From contig CAWZYM010000327.1 in NCBI GenBank assembly GCA_963966185.1, forward strand, positions 1 through 64,000: DNA of 64,000 nucleotides, written 5' to 3'. Every line of letters starts with the position of its first letter. Position 1 is the stretch's first letter. A model generated the notes under the pieces. That model worked only from the letters and a program-made list of their open reading frames with translations. It did not search any database and had not been told where the DNA came from. A program made the position numbers and the translations under genes. This DNA comes from Rhabditoides inermis. Its lineage: Eukaryota; Nematoda; Chromadorea; Rhabditida; Rhabditidae. Positions 10,412 to 21,695 of this stretch are shown one piece after another.

Positions 10412-13400
10412 TTATGCTTGCGACTCGATATTCTCGCCCTCCTCCTCCTGCTCTTCTTGCACCGCCACCGCCTTCTTCACCTGCTTCTGCGCCACGTTGA
10501 TCTGAACAGCGCCATCATCTCCGTCCCTTCTCCCTCCCCCTCACCTTGTCTCCGAGGGTGAGTGCCATTCCCTGGCTCTTGGCCCTGATGCGAATGTGGC
10601 CGACAATGGGCGAGTTTGCCTGCAGGGGATTCGCCTTCTCGATCGACACGTTAGCCAGCGCGTCCTCTCCAAAGATCGAGTGCGCACAGAAGTTGGCCGC
10701 CATGAAGCCGCACTCGCCGTCTGACAAACGTATAGTGTGAAATATTGAGTACCGTAACCCAAACAGTCTCTCTCATCCACCATACCGAGTGCCGTCTCCG
10801 GGGTGAGCAGCTTCATGTTGGTGACAGCCGAGAGATGAGAGAGGAATTCGCGCAGCTCAGTGATTGGCGTCGAGACAGTCACCTGAAAACAATTCATTGA
10901 TCTACATTCAATGCCTTGATCTACATTCAATGCCCTTGTGCGAACTTTCATCTCGTGTATGTTCTACACGTCACTATCGGCACCGTTACACGTCACACGT
11001 TCAAGTCATCGGTCATCAATCAAGAAACTGTGTACGTGTCCACATTCACTTCCTGTCTTCACTGATAATGACCACAAACACTCATTATTGCTATCAATCA
11101 GCCAGAGATTACTATTGACGCAGTCTAGCCGTACTTTCTACCGCAGACCACACCAGACTCAGACTCAACAACCGAATTCTACACTTTACAGTCTAATACC
11201 CAAACATTACAAACCAAAGTCTTCTAGAACTAATACACAAACTCGTGTGGTTACAGTAAAACATGTTGTTTGTTTGTTTATCAGCCTGATTCCGACATGT
11301 TCATACAATGGTAGCATGATGGGTTATCTGGAAGCACACTCAATTCTACAGTGGGGTATTGGGGCTCCTTAGCTGGAACAGTGCGGCGCGAGTCCTGACT
11401 GTTCGTGGTAGATGGGCGTGAACATCACGAAGTGACCAGTTCCGGATGCGAGGCGTGGTAGAAGATCTTGAAAGACTGCTGCCGCCGATGGTAGGGCTCT
11501 CAGAGAATGAGAGTGGGTTCACGCAGCCCACCGGGAAGTAGTGGAATTCGGTAAAACAATTGCCCGCGAGGGGAATCGAACCAGCGACCGTTAACTTAGC
11601 AAGCTGTGACGCTATCCACTTGGCCAACCCGGCCACAGTAAAACATCACATTCAGAATACAGACTACAGAATCCACATTCAGACAAAATACATTTCATTG
11701 TTACATTGTACACGGTATCCTTTGAAACGTATCAAGATCCATATCCCATCCAAACACGTACCTTGTTCTCCCACTCAAAGTCGGACCACATCTGGCGGAA
11801 CTCCGTGTCCGTCACGTTGCCGGGAACAATGTAGTCCTGCAAGGGTAATCCGTCACCAACCTCACTCACTCTTTCTCATCGGCTAGAAAGGGCTCGTCAT
11901 ATGCTTCCCCCTTCCTTCTCCTTCTCCTTCTCTCCCACTCACCATAATATCGATGCGGATGTCCTGCAGGTAGACGCAGTTCCTGTCACTCGTCGATCCG
12001 CGCACGTCGTACGAGATGGTCGAGAAGATGACGCCATTCTCCGTCGACGCAACCTTGACAGTCGCCTGCAAAAGAGGGGACGCGTCACCTCCTTCTCTTC
12101 AGTGAATGATCTCCCCTCCCTTCACCCACCTTGATGTTGGCAAAGTCGGCGGGTGCGAGTGTGATGGGCGCGGGTTTGTCGACGAGCTTCAGGTCGCCGA
12201 CCGTCGACAGCTCCAGCGAGACGTTCTGCAGTGTGTCCGCCGTCTGGTTCACAATCAACACGTCCAGCACTGAAAAGCAGACAGATTACGAAACGGACAC
12301 GAAACAACTTGGCAGGGATAATCTAGTGATCAATTGATATTGATCAATATGAACAGTCATCAACATATCATACAATCCTGATACTTCGTAGCCGCAAACA
12401 CTCACCAATATCGTACTGGTTCACGTTGACATAGGCCTCTGCGTAGACGGGATCCGAGAATCCAGCCAGCTGGATCACCTGCAAACAACGTGATCCACTT
12501 TCCCTCTCAGCCTCTCACCAGTCCCTGTTCAGGCCAACCATCGCCCAATCTCGCCTACACATCTCCCATATCTGCGCCCCGCATCTCGCCCACCTTGCCG
12601 AGCTTGCTGCTGGAGAAGTCAAACTTCTGTGTCTTGGGGGCGGTTCCGAGTGCCTGCGAGAGCGACTGCTCAAACAGGTTCTCCCCGCTGACTCCCTCGC
12701 CCGCGCGCGCGCACAGCTGCGTGAACGAGATCGTCTTGTCCACCTGCAACAAAACGCTGATTATATGCAACACACAACTGTGGAAAGCAAACCATATCGA
12801 CTATAGCAATGCGTCTTCAGCAAAAATCTAGTTTACAAATAGCGGTCCACTCCCACCTGTACAGAGGCGTCGACCCTATGCGCCTCCTCCTCGCCCCTCC
12901 TCTCCTCGCCCTTGGCAGCGAGCATGAGCTCGAGCGACTCGCCGCACTGCCGCAGTAGAATGTCCTCCGCCCCCGGACAGCCCTCCGCCAACACCTTGAT
13001 CGTCGTGCCGATGCTGAACACGAGGATATGAAAGAGATAGGACTGTGTAGACCATCGGCAAAATAGAAGCAGAGTTAATAAACCCTATTCGAAAACTATA
13101 ACAAGTTATATGTTTCAAGGTAAATTCAAAACTACACCGTATTCCAAACTATAATATCTCGATTACTTTTTCTGATTTACAAATCCAAAAAGAACATCAT
13201 TGAAAAAACGTCAACTAAGTTTCAAATCCGAAACAACATCAAATGTGCGCATAGAAAACAATGACAGTTCCCTGTAAAACAAAACCGAGGTGTAAAACAA
13301 TTTAGGATGCACCCACCGATCCAGGTCGTCCTCGGTGATGTTGTTCTTGGCAAGGCCAGACTTGCCGAGGTTGATGATCGACGCCAGGATGAACATCACC

Positions 13401-16400
13401 TCGCCGTTCATAGAGTTGACACGAGCCGCCGCGCCTGCATAGAAGAGAGTGTAAACAAATGAACAAACAAACAAACAATAATCACTGACCCTTGTTGATG
13501 TGCGAGTTCCTGGCGGCGAGCTTGGAAAGGATGGTGGCCAGAGAGGCGCCGAGGAAGAAGTTGCCCTCGAGCAGGAAGCGACTAAACATTTAGTGATACA
13601 AAAGAGTGATGAACAAATATCATAATCATCACTCACCGGAGCGGGGGCTTCTCGGCGTCGACCTTCTTGGCGGATGAGGAGATGGCAGACTGGGTGGCGT
13701 ACGTGCCGTCGGCAGTCACCAGCTGCTTAGCCGCCGGCTTCTGCAATGAGCTCGTCTCTTCTCTCTCTTTTCTCTCTCTCTCCTTCCTCCCCCCCCTCTC
13801 TCTCCCTCTCACCTTCTTCTCCTCGTCCTTGTGTTCCTTGTGCTCCCCGTCTCCCTCCGCTTCCCGCATCTCGCTGTCCACAATCGGCAGCTCTCCGATC
13901 GCAGACTTCACCAGACCCATCACCTAAACACACACAGTCAATTGGGAATTTAGAATGAATAAAATTTAGAATAATCTTCTTCGGTAGTATAGAGTGGTTA
14001 GTATCCGTTGTGGTTTAGTGGTTAGGATTGGGAATTGGGAAACAAAAACATTCCACCCAACAAAACATACATGTACCAGTAAATACGAAAATAAAACCAT
14101 CTTCGAAGAAACTCGAACGCACATTTGATAACACCTAGTGAAGATACGCAACGGAATTGTATTACATAAAATAAAACTGTTATCTCACCAAATAATGTAA
14201 AGTAACCTGCCGACCAAAAACACGCTTCACATGCCACCAAAAATGATTCAATCCAAAATTTGTGCAATAGACTGAGCCCATAGACCATTATCCCACTCAA
14301 ACCCAATCTCTGCCATACCTCGGCAATGGACGCGTTCGTGTCGCAGTAGGTGCCGAGGATCCAGAGCGCCGAGATGAAGATGTTCGGCTTGCGGATCGAC
14401 AGAAGACCGTCCTGCAAGTATCATAATCAAAACCAATTCGATACAATGAAATGGGACAAGGCTGAACCATGCATACCTGAAGGGCCTGTACAATGACGGG
14501 CTTGAGGTGCGGGAGCTTGTGGACGGCCTCGCGGACAAAGAGCAGCACGTACTGGGCGGCCAGCTCGTTCTCGTCCGACAGGAACTCCATCAGCACTGGC
14601 ACAATCGTCGGGGCAACGTCCGGGAACTGCAACGGTGACGTGAGAATAATGACAACATTCTATCCGAACTAAAGAAGGTAGGTTTAAGTACCGTGGCCGT
14701 GGAGTTACTATCTTGCCATCAAACGCTAATAATTTATAACAACACTCACATTATTTTTCCCTCACCCAAACGGCAACAATAATTAGCAATGAAACGTACG
14801 TCGCCTGGCTTTCGAAAACATTCACCACCACCCACAGTCCACAGTACCCCTACTCCTACTCATACCTTGATGGTGGCCGAGTGGAGCGTCTTGACGAGGC
14901 ACTGCCGGTACTTGCCGGCCTCGTCGGCCGATTCGTTCGCCGACTTGCCAATCTCCTTCTTCAGGAACATCACCATGTCCTCCACGTTCCGGCTGCTCAC
15001 CAGGTCCAGCGCCAGGCTCAGCGTCTTCTTGCGCACCTCAAATGAAACATTATTTCTTCCTTATTTGGATTTGCAAATTGCATACATTTACTGAATCATT
15101 TAAATAAATGAATAAGTATCCCACCTCAAGTCCGGGCGCGGATAGTACGCGGAGAATGTCCATGACGAGCTCCTGGAGCACCTTCTCGTGCGTGGGTGTG
15201 CGACGCAGCTCGATCAGTCGGTCCAGCACAATCAGCTTCACATTGTTGTCGCTCTCCTTCACAATCAACTCCACGTACGCCGAGGCGGCAGCCTTGATCG
15301 CGGCGGGAGCCGACGAGAGCGTGATCAGCGTTCCTGTGAGAGATTATCAATTAATAACAGCAAAATAAATCAAAGGAAGCAGTATTGATACTGAACTAAC
15401 TAACCAGCAGCCTCGTATCGCACGGCGGCCGACGACGACTGGAGGAGGTTGTAGACGCAGCGGATGAAGCGCGAGCGCTCCGTCGGGTTCGCGTGGCACA
15501 CCTTGTAGATCAGCTCCACTATGATCAGCTGCAGAATGTCGCCGAACGAGGTGACCTGCAAAGAGGGGGCGTAACACAACTCACTTTTTTTAAAGCTAAC
15601 TGAAAAAGAAGAAACTGCCAGTCTGTCAAATGAAATGTCACTTCTGCTCTTCGCCAAGAGGACAAGACAAGTACAATGTCAAGTACAAGATTACAATGTC
15701 AACTCCCCCCTCGATCCTCACCTGCTCGATGCATCCGGAGAGGAAGTCGAGTGCGCGTGCCTGGTCGACGTGGAGGAGCATCATGAAGGCGTTGCGCTTG
15801 CACGACGCGTCCTGCTCCGCCTCCAGGAACGTCGACACCAGCTCCGGCGCGTCCGGGATCAGGAACTCAAAGTTGCCTGCAACGTTTCCACTCATGCTTG
15901 ACAAGTCAATGAGTCATCAACGATGAATAGCCTCATAAACAACGCACGGTAGATGGTGAAGATGGCGCAGACGGCGTTGCGGCGCACGTAGCTGTGGCGG
16001 TGTTCGAGGCACGAGCGGATCGCCGGCATCAGCGGCTCCAGCAGCTCCGGCTCCTTCAGCTTGCACAGGAACCTGCAGTTAAACGTTCCATTCTTGTTCC
16101 ATATTCTTCAGCGCAAAAGTTTCATTTTTATATTTCATGACCACTCGTTATAGAATTGGACTCTATCGGTAACATGGTTATACCTTCTATTCTGTGGTGT
16201 CAGAAAATTCTACGAAACAAATTAAGTTTTCTATTCAAAAAATGTGTTTCATCCTACGTCAGTTCAGAATATGAAAACCCCCAATAATACAGAATCCAGA
16301 CATTTTCTTGATTGATAATTGTAATCAATAACCCTCCCTCACCTGAGAGTGGATCCGCGGACGAACTCGTTGGGGTGCTGGAGGTCCTTCCTGTACGCAT

Positions 16401-16985
16401 CGCACACCAGGATCATCTCGTGCAGCAGCTTGCCCTGCGCGTTCGTCTGAAAACAAGTTACTTTTTTATTTTCAATTGTTTCTTGTCATTACATATTAGA
16501 CCTTGTTGGTTACAAGCGATAAGGTGCATCCACCAAACTACCAGTTATTTTTGGCATTTGATTGTTGTCCTGGTCGATTCAAAATAGTTTGAGCGGCGAT
16601 GAGGTGTGTTTCAAATTGCGTACCTTGGGAACAATCTCCCAAAAGATGAGGAGGAGCTTCTTGAGGGTGTGGTCGTTCGAGGGCAGGCAGAAGCGGATCA
16701 CGTACATCATCAGACCCTGCGAAATCTTGTCGCCGTTGAGGATCGTGTAGATCAGCTTCTTCAGCGCATCCGTGCGCGCCTTCTCATCTCCTACAAACAG
16801 GAGATTCATTGTATGAGACTGGCTAACCGTTCATTGTTCGTACATTGTCATCGATTTCACATCACGGGTCAACAGTTGAACGCACCCTTCTCGAACTTCT
16901 CCTTGAGCTGCGCTTCGGAGGGAAGTTCGGCATCGGTGGGCACGTGGATGAGTGTGTAGCACGGCAGCTCTCCTGTCGTCGCCAT
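10412..16985 (-). CDS. COPB1: Coatomer subunit beta (beta-COP)
   Basis: Subunit of the COPI coat that buds retrograde Golgi-to-ER vesicles. Twenty-three coding exons give 976 residues: 16985-16886, 16790-16624, 16446-16343, 16072-15948, 15876-15722, 15555-15405, 15333-15125, 15036-14866, 14626-14477, 14411-14319, 13923-13813, 13740-13637, 13581-13490, 13434-13317, 13013-12857, 12743-12594, 12478-12406, 12269-12130, 12065-11943, 11836-11762, 10882-10786, 10720-10545 and 10501-10412. Phases agree throughout. Signature stretches include [42 protein letters not shown], [18 protein letters not shown], and the C-terminal appendage DFEWENK and [15 protein letters not shown]. Vertebrate beta-COP is about 950 residues. 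The extra length comes from an acidic insert in exon 11 and an EEQEEEGE tail. Intron 20 holds a SINE, intron 10 tRNA-like fragments. Confidence 0.97.
11265..11634 (-). mobile_element. tRNA-derived SINE with perfect 12-bp target-site duplication
   Basis: On the minus strand it begins with a tRNA-like head (A box TGGCCAAGTGG, B box GGTTCGATTCC), followed by a roughly 290-bp body and an A-rich tail AAACAAACAAACAAC. It is flanked by identical ACAGTAAAACAT at 11253-11264 and 11635-11646. This is a complete LINE-mobilised insertion in COPB1 intron 20, antisense to nothing: it lies in the same orientation as the host gene. Confidence 0.9.
13981..14029 (+). repeat. Two tandem tRNA 5'-half-like fragments
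   Basis: TCGGTAGTATAGAGTGGTTAG resembles the 5' half of tRNA-Asp, and the next TCCGTTGTGGTTTAGTGGTT resembles that of tRNA-Glu. Neither has an anticodon arm, B box or acceptor 3' strand. They lie in COPB1 intron 10, antisense to the gene. They are likely retrotransposed fragments or a degraded composite SINE. Confidence 0.5.
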
Positions 16986-17391
16986 TCTGAGGTCGTCTGC
17001 ACACTGATCTGCGCGGCCGACTGGCTGGAACGACCCTGCAAACGATGACGTAGCAAAGCTCAAGTACAATCAATAAACGCGAGGCGATTGTCCGCACGTA
17101 ACCGATCGATACAGCCGGGCGGTATTTTACAAATAATCGATAATGACGTGTAATCCGGAAATGGGAATATCGATTCGATTAGATCTACCAGAAGAGCAAC
17201 GTGTCACACTGTAGCTTCAATTTTCAAAATCATTCCCTTCGCGGCAGGACCTACTTGAAACATCTGTTTGCCACATGGCGCCAGAATTTTTGTTGTTTTG
17301 TTTATTTTTGTTGAAATTATGGTGTAGTTTTTGATGCAGTTGAAACATGTGTGTGGTGCGTAACTAACAAAGTGATAAATTGATTACAGGT
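16986..17391. promoter_or_regulatory. Shared head-to-head promoter region of COPB1 and ZRANB2-like gene
   Basis: The two start codons, 16985 on the minus strand and 17392 on the plus strand, are 406 bases apart and divergent, so regulatory sequence must be shared. The interval contains several ATCGAT-type motifs (about 17103-17178). An acceptor-like TTGATTACAG ends two bases before the ZRANB2-like ATG, implying a spliced 5' leader. No TATA box is evident. Confidence 0.6.
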
Positions 17392-19725
17392 ATGTCCGGC
17401 GAGGGGGGCCGGCGCGTTTTGAAAGTGAGTCATTTTCATTTTGTTTTGTCCAATTTTCCTTTCTTTTTTGTTTTGTAATTTGATATATTTTATGCGTTTT
17501 CAACCCTAATCCAACTGTTATATACCGCACATCTTCCAGGATGGCGAGTGGGCGTGCGTTGACGCAAAGTGTGCGGCTGTCAACCAGGAGTTTCGCAACA
17601 CCTGCGAAAAGTGCGGCAAGAGTGAGTTATTGTGTATTTATAAACAATACAGATACATATTTCTTCAGGCAAGAACCGCGTGAAGCGCAATCAGGTGAGC
17701 GAGATTGGCAAGGAGGCGGCCGAGAAGTCGAAGGGTCTCTTCGCCGCTGAGGACTGGTCATGCCTCAAGTGAGTGAGGCGTTACTTTTACAATAAGTTTC
17801 AAATGTGTTTATCAATACGTTTCAGGTGCGGCAACGTGAACTGGGCGCGGCGCAACACGTGCAACGTGTGCAACGCGCCGAAGAATGCGGGTCTGGAGGT
17901 GCGCGCAGGTGAGTTTGCGGTAACCCCGTAGGTGAGAGAGTAGGAAACATTGTCTCATCGATCCGTCACCACCCGCCTCTTCCAGGTTATGGCGGCGGCT
18001 TCATGGACCGGCAGGATGTGGAGTACGTCCAGCGAGAACTCAATGTATGCCTTTTATTGTTAATTTATTTATTAGATTTGAATGTTTAAATCGTGTTCAG
18101 GAAGAGTTCGACGAGTTCGGCCGCAGGAAGAAGAGAAAGGGCGAAGAGAGGGTGGGTCGCTTGTCCTTCATGGACGGTCGTTGTTCGTTGATTAAATTGA
18201 ATGCTTCTCATGAGTCACCCGACGCATCACTCACCATCTTTCACTTTACCTGTATCGACTTGTTTGCTGTGAACATCCTTGCATCGATGGTATTCCAGGA
18301 TCAGCCCGCCTCTGAGCCAAAAGAAGAGCGTGCTCGGGAGGAGAACACGGACGCAGACGATGAAGAGGAGGAGGAGGAAGACGACGACGGCGACCTCGAC
18401 AAGTACAAGCTCGACGACGATGACGTGGGTTGACGTTTTGATTCCGGTTCGTTTTATTTCGTGAACAATATGTTTCTGAAGTTCTTTATCTGCAGACATC
18501 ACTATTTCAATTAATCATTCCTCCACTTTTGCTACATAAATTAATAAAGTACACTTAAAAACAACGATAGGTCATAACGTAAACACTGAATGGACTCATG
18601 ATATATTTGAAAGCGTCCTGTTTCGGTTTCGACCCATTGACCTACAAATGTGATGCAGGAAGATGCTGACGACGACATTTTTATTCGGTCTAGTTATATT
18701 TCGTGAACAATATGTTTCTAAAATTCATTTTCTGCAAACTATACTTTTTCCAATTAATCCATATGACATTGACATTTTGGCAACTTCATTTTTGCTACCT
18801 TTACTTTTACATTTATATAAGTGTTACAGGAAGACGGTGACGACGAGGATCTGGACAAGTACGACCTGACTGCCGACCCCGAGATCGAGGAGGTCAAGAT
18901 CGAGATCATCCGCCCCGTCAAGAAGCCGGACGAGTGCGAGAGCGAGTGCGTTTTTCAAGGGCACATCATATTTTTTTCCTTTTGAAACTTGAATTTGAAG
19001 AATGATGACAAGCTATTATACGTTGCTTTTCTTCCAGAAACATGGTGTGATTGTGAAACGTACATGACATGGGTTGATTTGTTTTCAGCTGCTCCTGCTC
19101 GTGCTCTGGAGGCGAGTGTTCGTGTCCGGAGAGTGACTGCGAGGATAGGGAGAGACACCGGGAGAAGGAGAAGAAGAGGGACAAGGACAGGGAGAGGGGC
19201 AGGGACAGCAGGGACAGGGAGCGCGGACGGGACTCGAGGGACAGGTGAGGGAGGAGGGAGGGGGAGAGAGAGAACGATGATGATGTTGATGTTGATGTTG
19301 CCAGGGATCGCGAGCGTGACCGTCACCGCGACTCGCGCGATAGGGACAGGGACCGGTGAGTTCTTGATTAATGATATAATTTTTATTACTAGTTACTATA
19401 CTTGTAGGGACCGTGAGCGTCGTGACCGAGAGAAGGACAGGGGCGATCGTGATAGGAAGAGGAGCCGCTCGAGGGACAGGACAGACGGAGGAAGGGATAG
19501 GGACCACCGCCGCACGCGCTCTCGCTCCAGGGACAGGAAGAGGGACGGCGGAAGGGACAGGTACGGTATTGGTGCACTGTAGAGAAATAGGGTGTCCTCC
19601 TGGTATGTAGTATGTTATGGAGTGATGTATGTATGTTGTGTAGTATTTTCTTCTTCTCCATTTTAGTGTCATTATCATTGCCATGGATGTCTTTCAGGGA
19701 CCGCGATCGTCGCGACCGTCGCTGA
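17392..19725 (+). CDS. ZRANB2: ZRANB2-like zinc-finger, acidic and Arg/Asp-repeat splicing factor
   Basis: Twelve coding exons give 345 residues: 17392-17424, 17540-17621, 17669-17768, 17826-17908, 17986-18044, 18101-18151, 18299-18424, 18830-18945, 19089-19244, 19305-19355, 19408-19560 and 19698-19725. Two RanBP2-type zinc fingers are present: WACVDAKCAAVNQEFRNTC..C (about 15-37, CX4C form) and WSCLKCGNVNWARRNTC..C (about 68-88). The conserved linker YGGGFMDRQDVEYVQREL, an EFDEFGRRKKRK segment, and two acidic blocks with DLDKYKLDDD and DLDKYDL match ZRANB2, whose fingers bind AGGUAA-like single-stranded RNA. The tail is a long DRERDR/DRKR repeat instead of vertebrate RS. A six-cysteine patch lies between acidic and basic parts. 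The gene is divergent from COPB1. Confidence 0.93.
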
Positions 19726-20071
19726 TTCCACTTACAGTACCAGTTCCCAGTTAGAGTATACGGTATGTCGAGTTATGTCTCATGTCTCCACTCTCAACCA
19801 GTGATCTTTTGTTTTGTTGCGTATGGTATCGATATTCGTGTTTGCGTATTGTGAAATGTTGATTGTTTGTTGAATTTCAATCCGATAAAAGTGTTGTTCG
19901 AAACTTGCACATTTGTTTCTGATGTTGAATTTAGTGGTTGCATGTCACCACGAAGCGATTATGCTTTTACTTAAATGTGTTATCTACCGTATGCTAGTGA
20001 TTACCGTATCCCTCTGTTATACCGTATACCATTTATGATTACCTTATCCCTGTGCCAGGTTGGCCGACGGT
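19726..20071. other. Short intergenic gap between two co-directional genes
   Basis: 346 bases between the ZRANB2-like stop and the YIPF1/2-like start, with no canonical AATAAA that I can see. An acceptor-like TGTGCCAG at 20051-20058 precedes the downstream start codon. Confidence 0.5.
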
Positions 20072-21664
20072 ATGTCGGGCCTGCAGTTTCAGAGCTTCTC
20101 GAACGAGGGCTACACGCAGAACAACAGCGACGACTACGTGGGCAGAATCGGAGAGAGCGCGGTGGGTGCGGAGGGGAGGGTGAAGAGTGGTTACCAGCCT
20201 GCCACATACAGACAAGCATAGAGGGGAGTGGGTCAACATGCTAGCATGAACGTTGGTGAACGTGGGTGCGGGGAAGGGATAGGGTTAGAGGGATATCGGA
20301 TAGACGGGTGCTGACCAACACAGAGAGGAATAGGTGAACAAAAGGATGTGGACCGGGGAGAGGGGTGCTTGCCACAGACAGACAAGCATAAAGGATGTGG
20401 AGTGGACGGTGGGCCGGTGGGTGGAAGAGGAGGTTAGGGGTAGCTGATACAAATAATCATACAGCGGAAGACGAGGAGGTTGAGTGATGGCCGGTTGCCG
20501 GTAGAGGTGTGATGACAAGCATAGAGAGGAGTAGGTGAACAAAAGTGGTGGGTGGTTGTCACAAACAGACAGCTGAGTGGAAGTGGGTAAGTGGTTCTTT
20601 CTGTCGGTGACTTGACATTGAATGCTGTTTGTAATATGACTCTTGAGCCATCTTTGAAACACATGATTTCAATGTAACCATTTGAGCCGGCGAACATTGA
20701 AATTCCGATCGCGCCTCCAGTGGCGGCGAGTTCGATGAATGGATATGATGTGTGTGTGTGGAGTGTGGTGTAGATGTGTTGTGTTTGCGATTGTATCGTA
20801 GTTGTGATTGGTAGGAGAAGAGAGGAGAAATATATGATAGGTTATGAATATTAACTGTGTTCGTGTTGTCTAGTTGTTTAGTAGTTTTGAGAGAGAGAGG
20901 ACCCTATCTCACTTGCAGTCTCCCCTGCCCGTTCACTCGTCGGTCGATCGCGATGGCGACAGCGTCTCCCTGTCCGCTCCCAAGAAGAACTTCTTCTCCT
21001 TCGAGTTCTACCAGCAGTACTTCGACGTCGACACGGATCAGGTGTGTTATTTTTCTGTTGTATATTGTATTTGGTTCAAACTATCATGATAAGAGAATTA
21101 AACACCTAACCAAATTATAATTAATGCTGATTCTGTCGGTTTTTGATATATTTTGTTTGAAACGTCATATGGGGAGGAAGGATATATATTTCTAAATGTG
21201 GGATGTGCGAGGAAGATTTTGATTTCGAGATATCGATATACGTTATAGAATTCGTGATCTTTTCACATTGATTGTCGTTTGGACGTTGACGTTGTATAGT
21301 TGTATTCTGAATTTTGAGATGTGCTATGTGCTATTTGAAGTGTAAGAATTGACAAGGGCGTATTGATCAAGCTTAAACTTTTATAGATTAGTAATGGCGG
21401 TGAAGCGTATGTTTGAAGTGTTGTTTGTTTGCAGGTGACGAAGCGTCTGCTGAACAGCTTCGTACCCACCACCAACAACTTCATCTCCGACTTTGTCCAG
21501 CCCATGCCCGACCTCTACGGTAAGAGGGCCGAACTGATTTTCGATTTATCGATTGTCATCAAATGAATGCGGGATGCAGGTCATTCTGGATGATTATTGA
21601 TTTATCTGTGCGTTTTTCCAATGTCGTACCTGTTTTGCAATGTCTCTGTTTATGTAACACGGCA

Positions 21665-21695
<31 letters not shown>

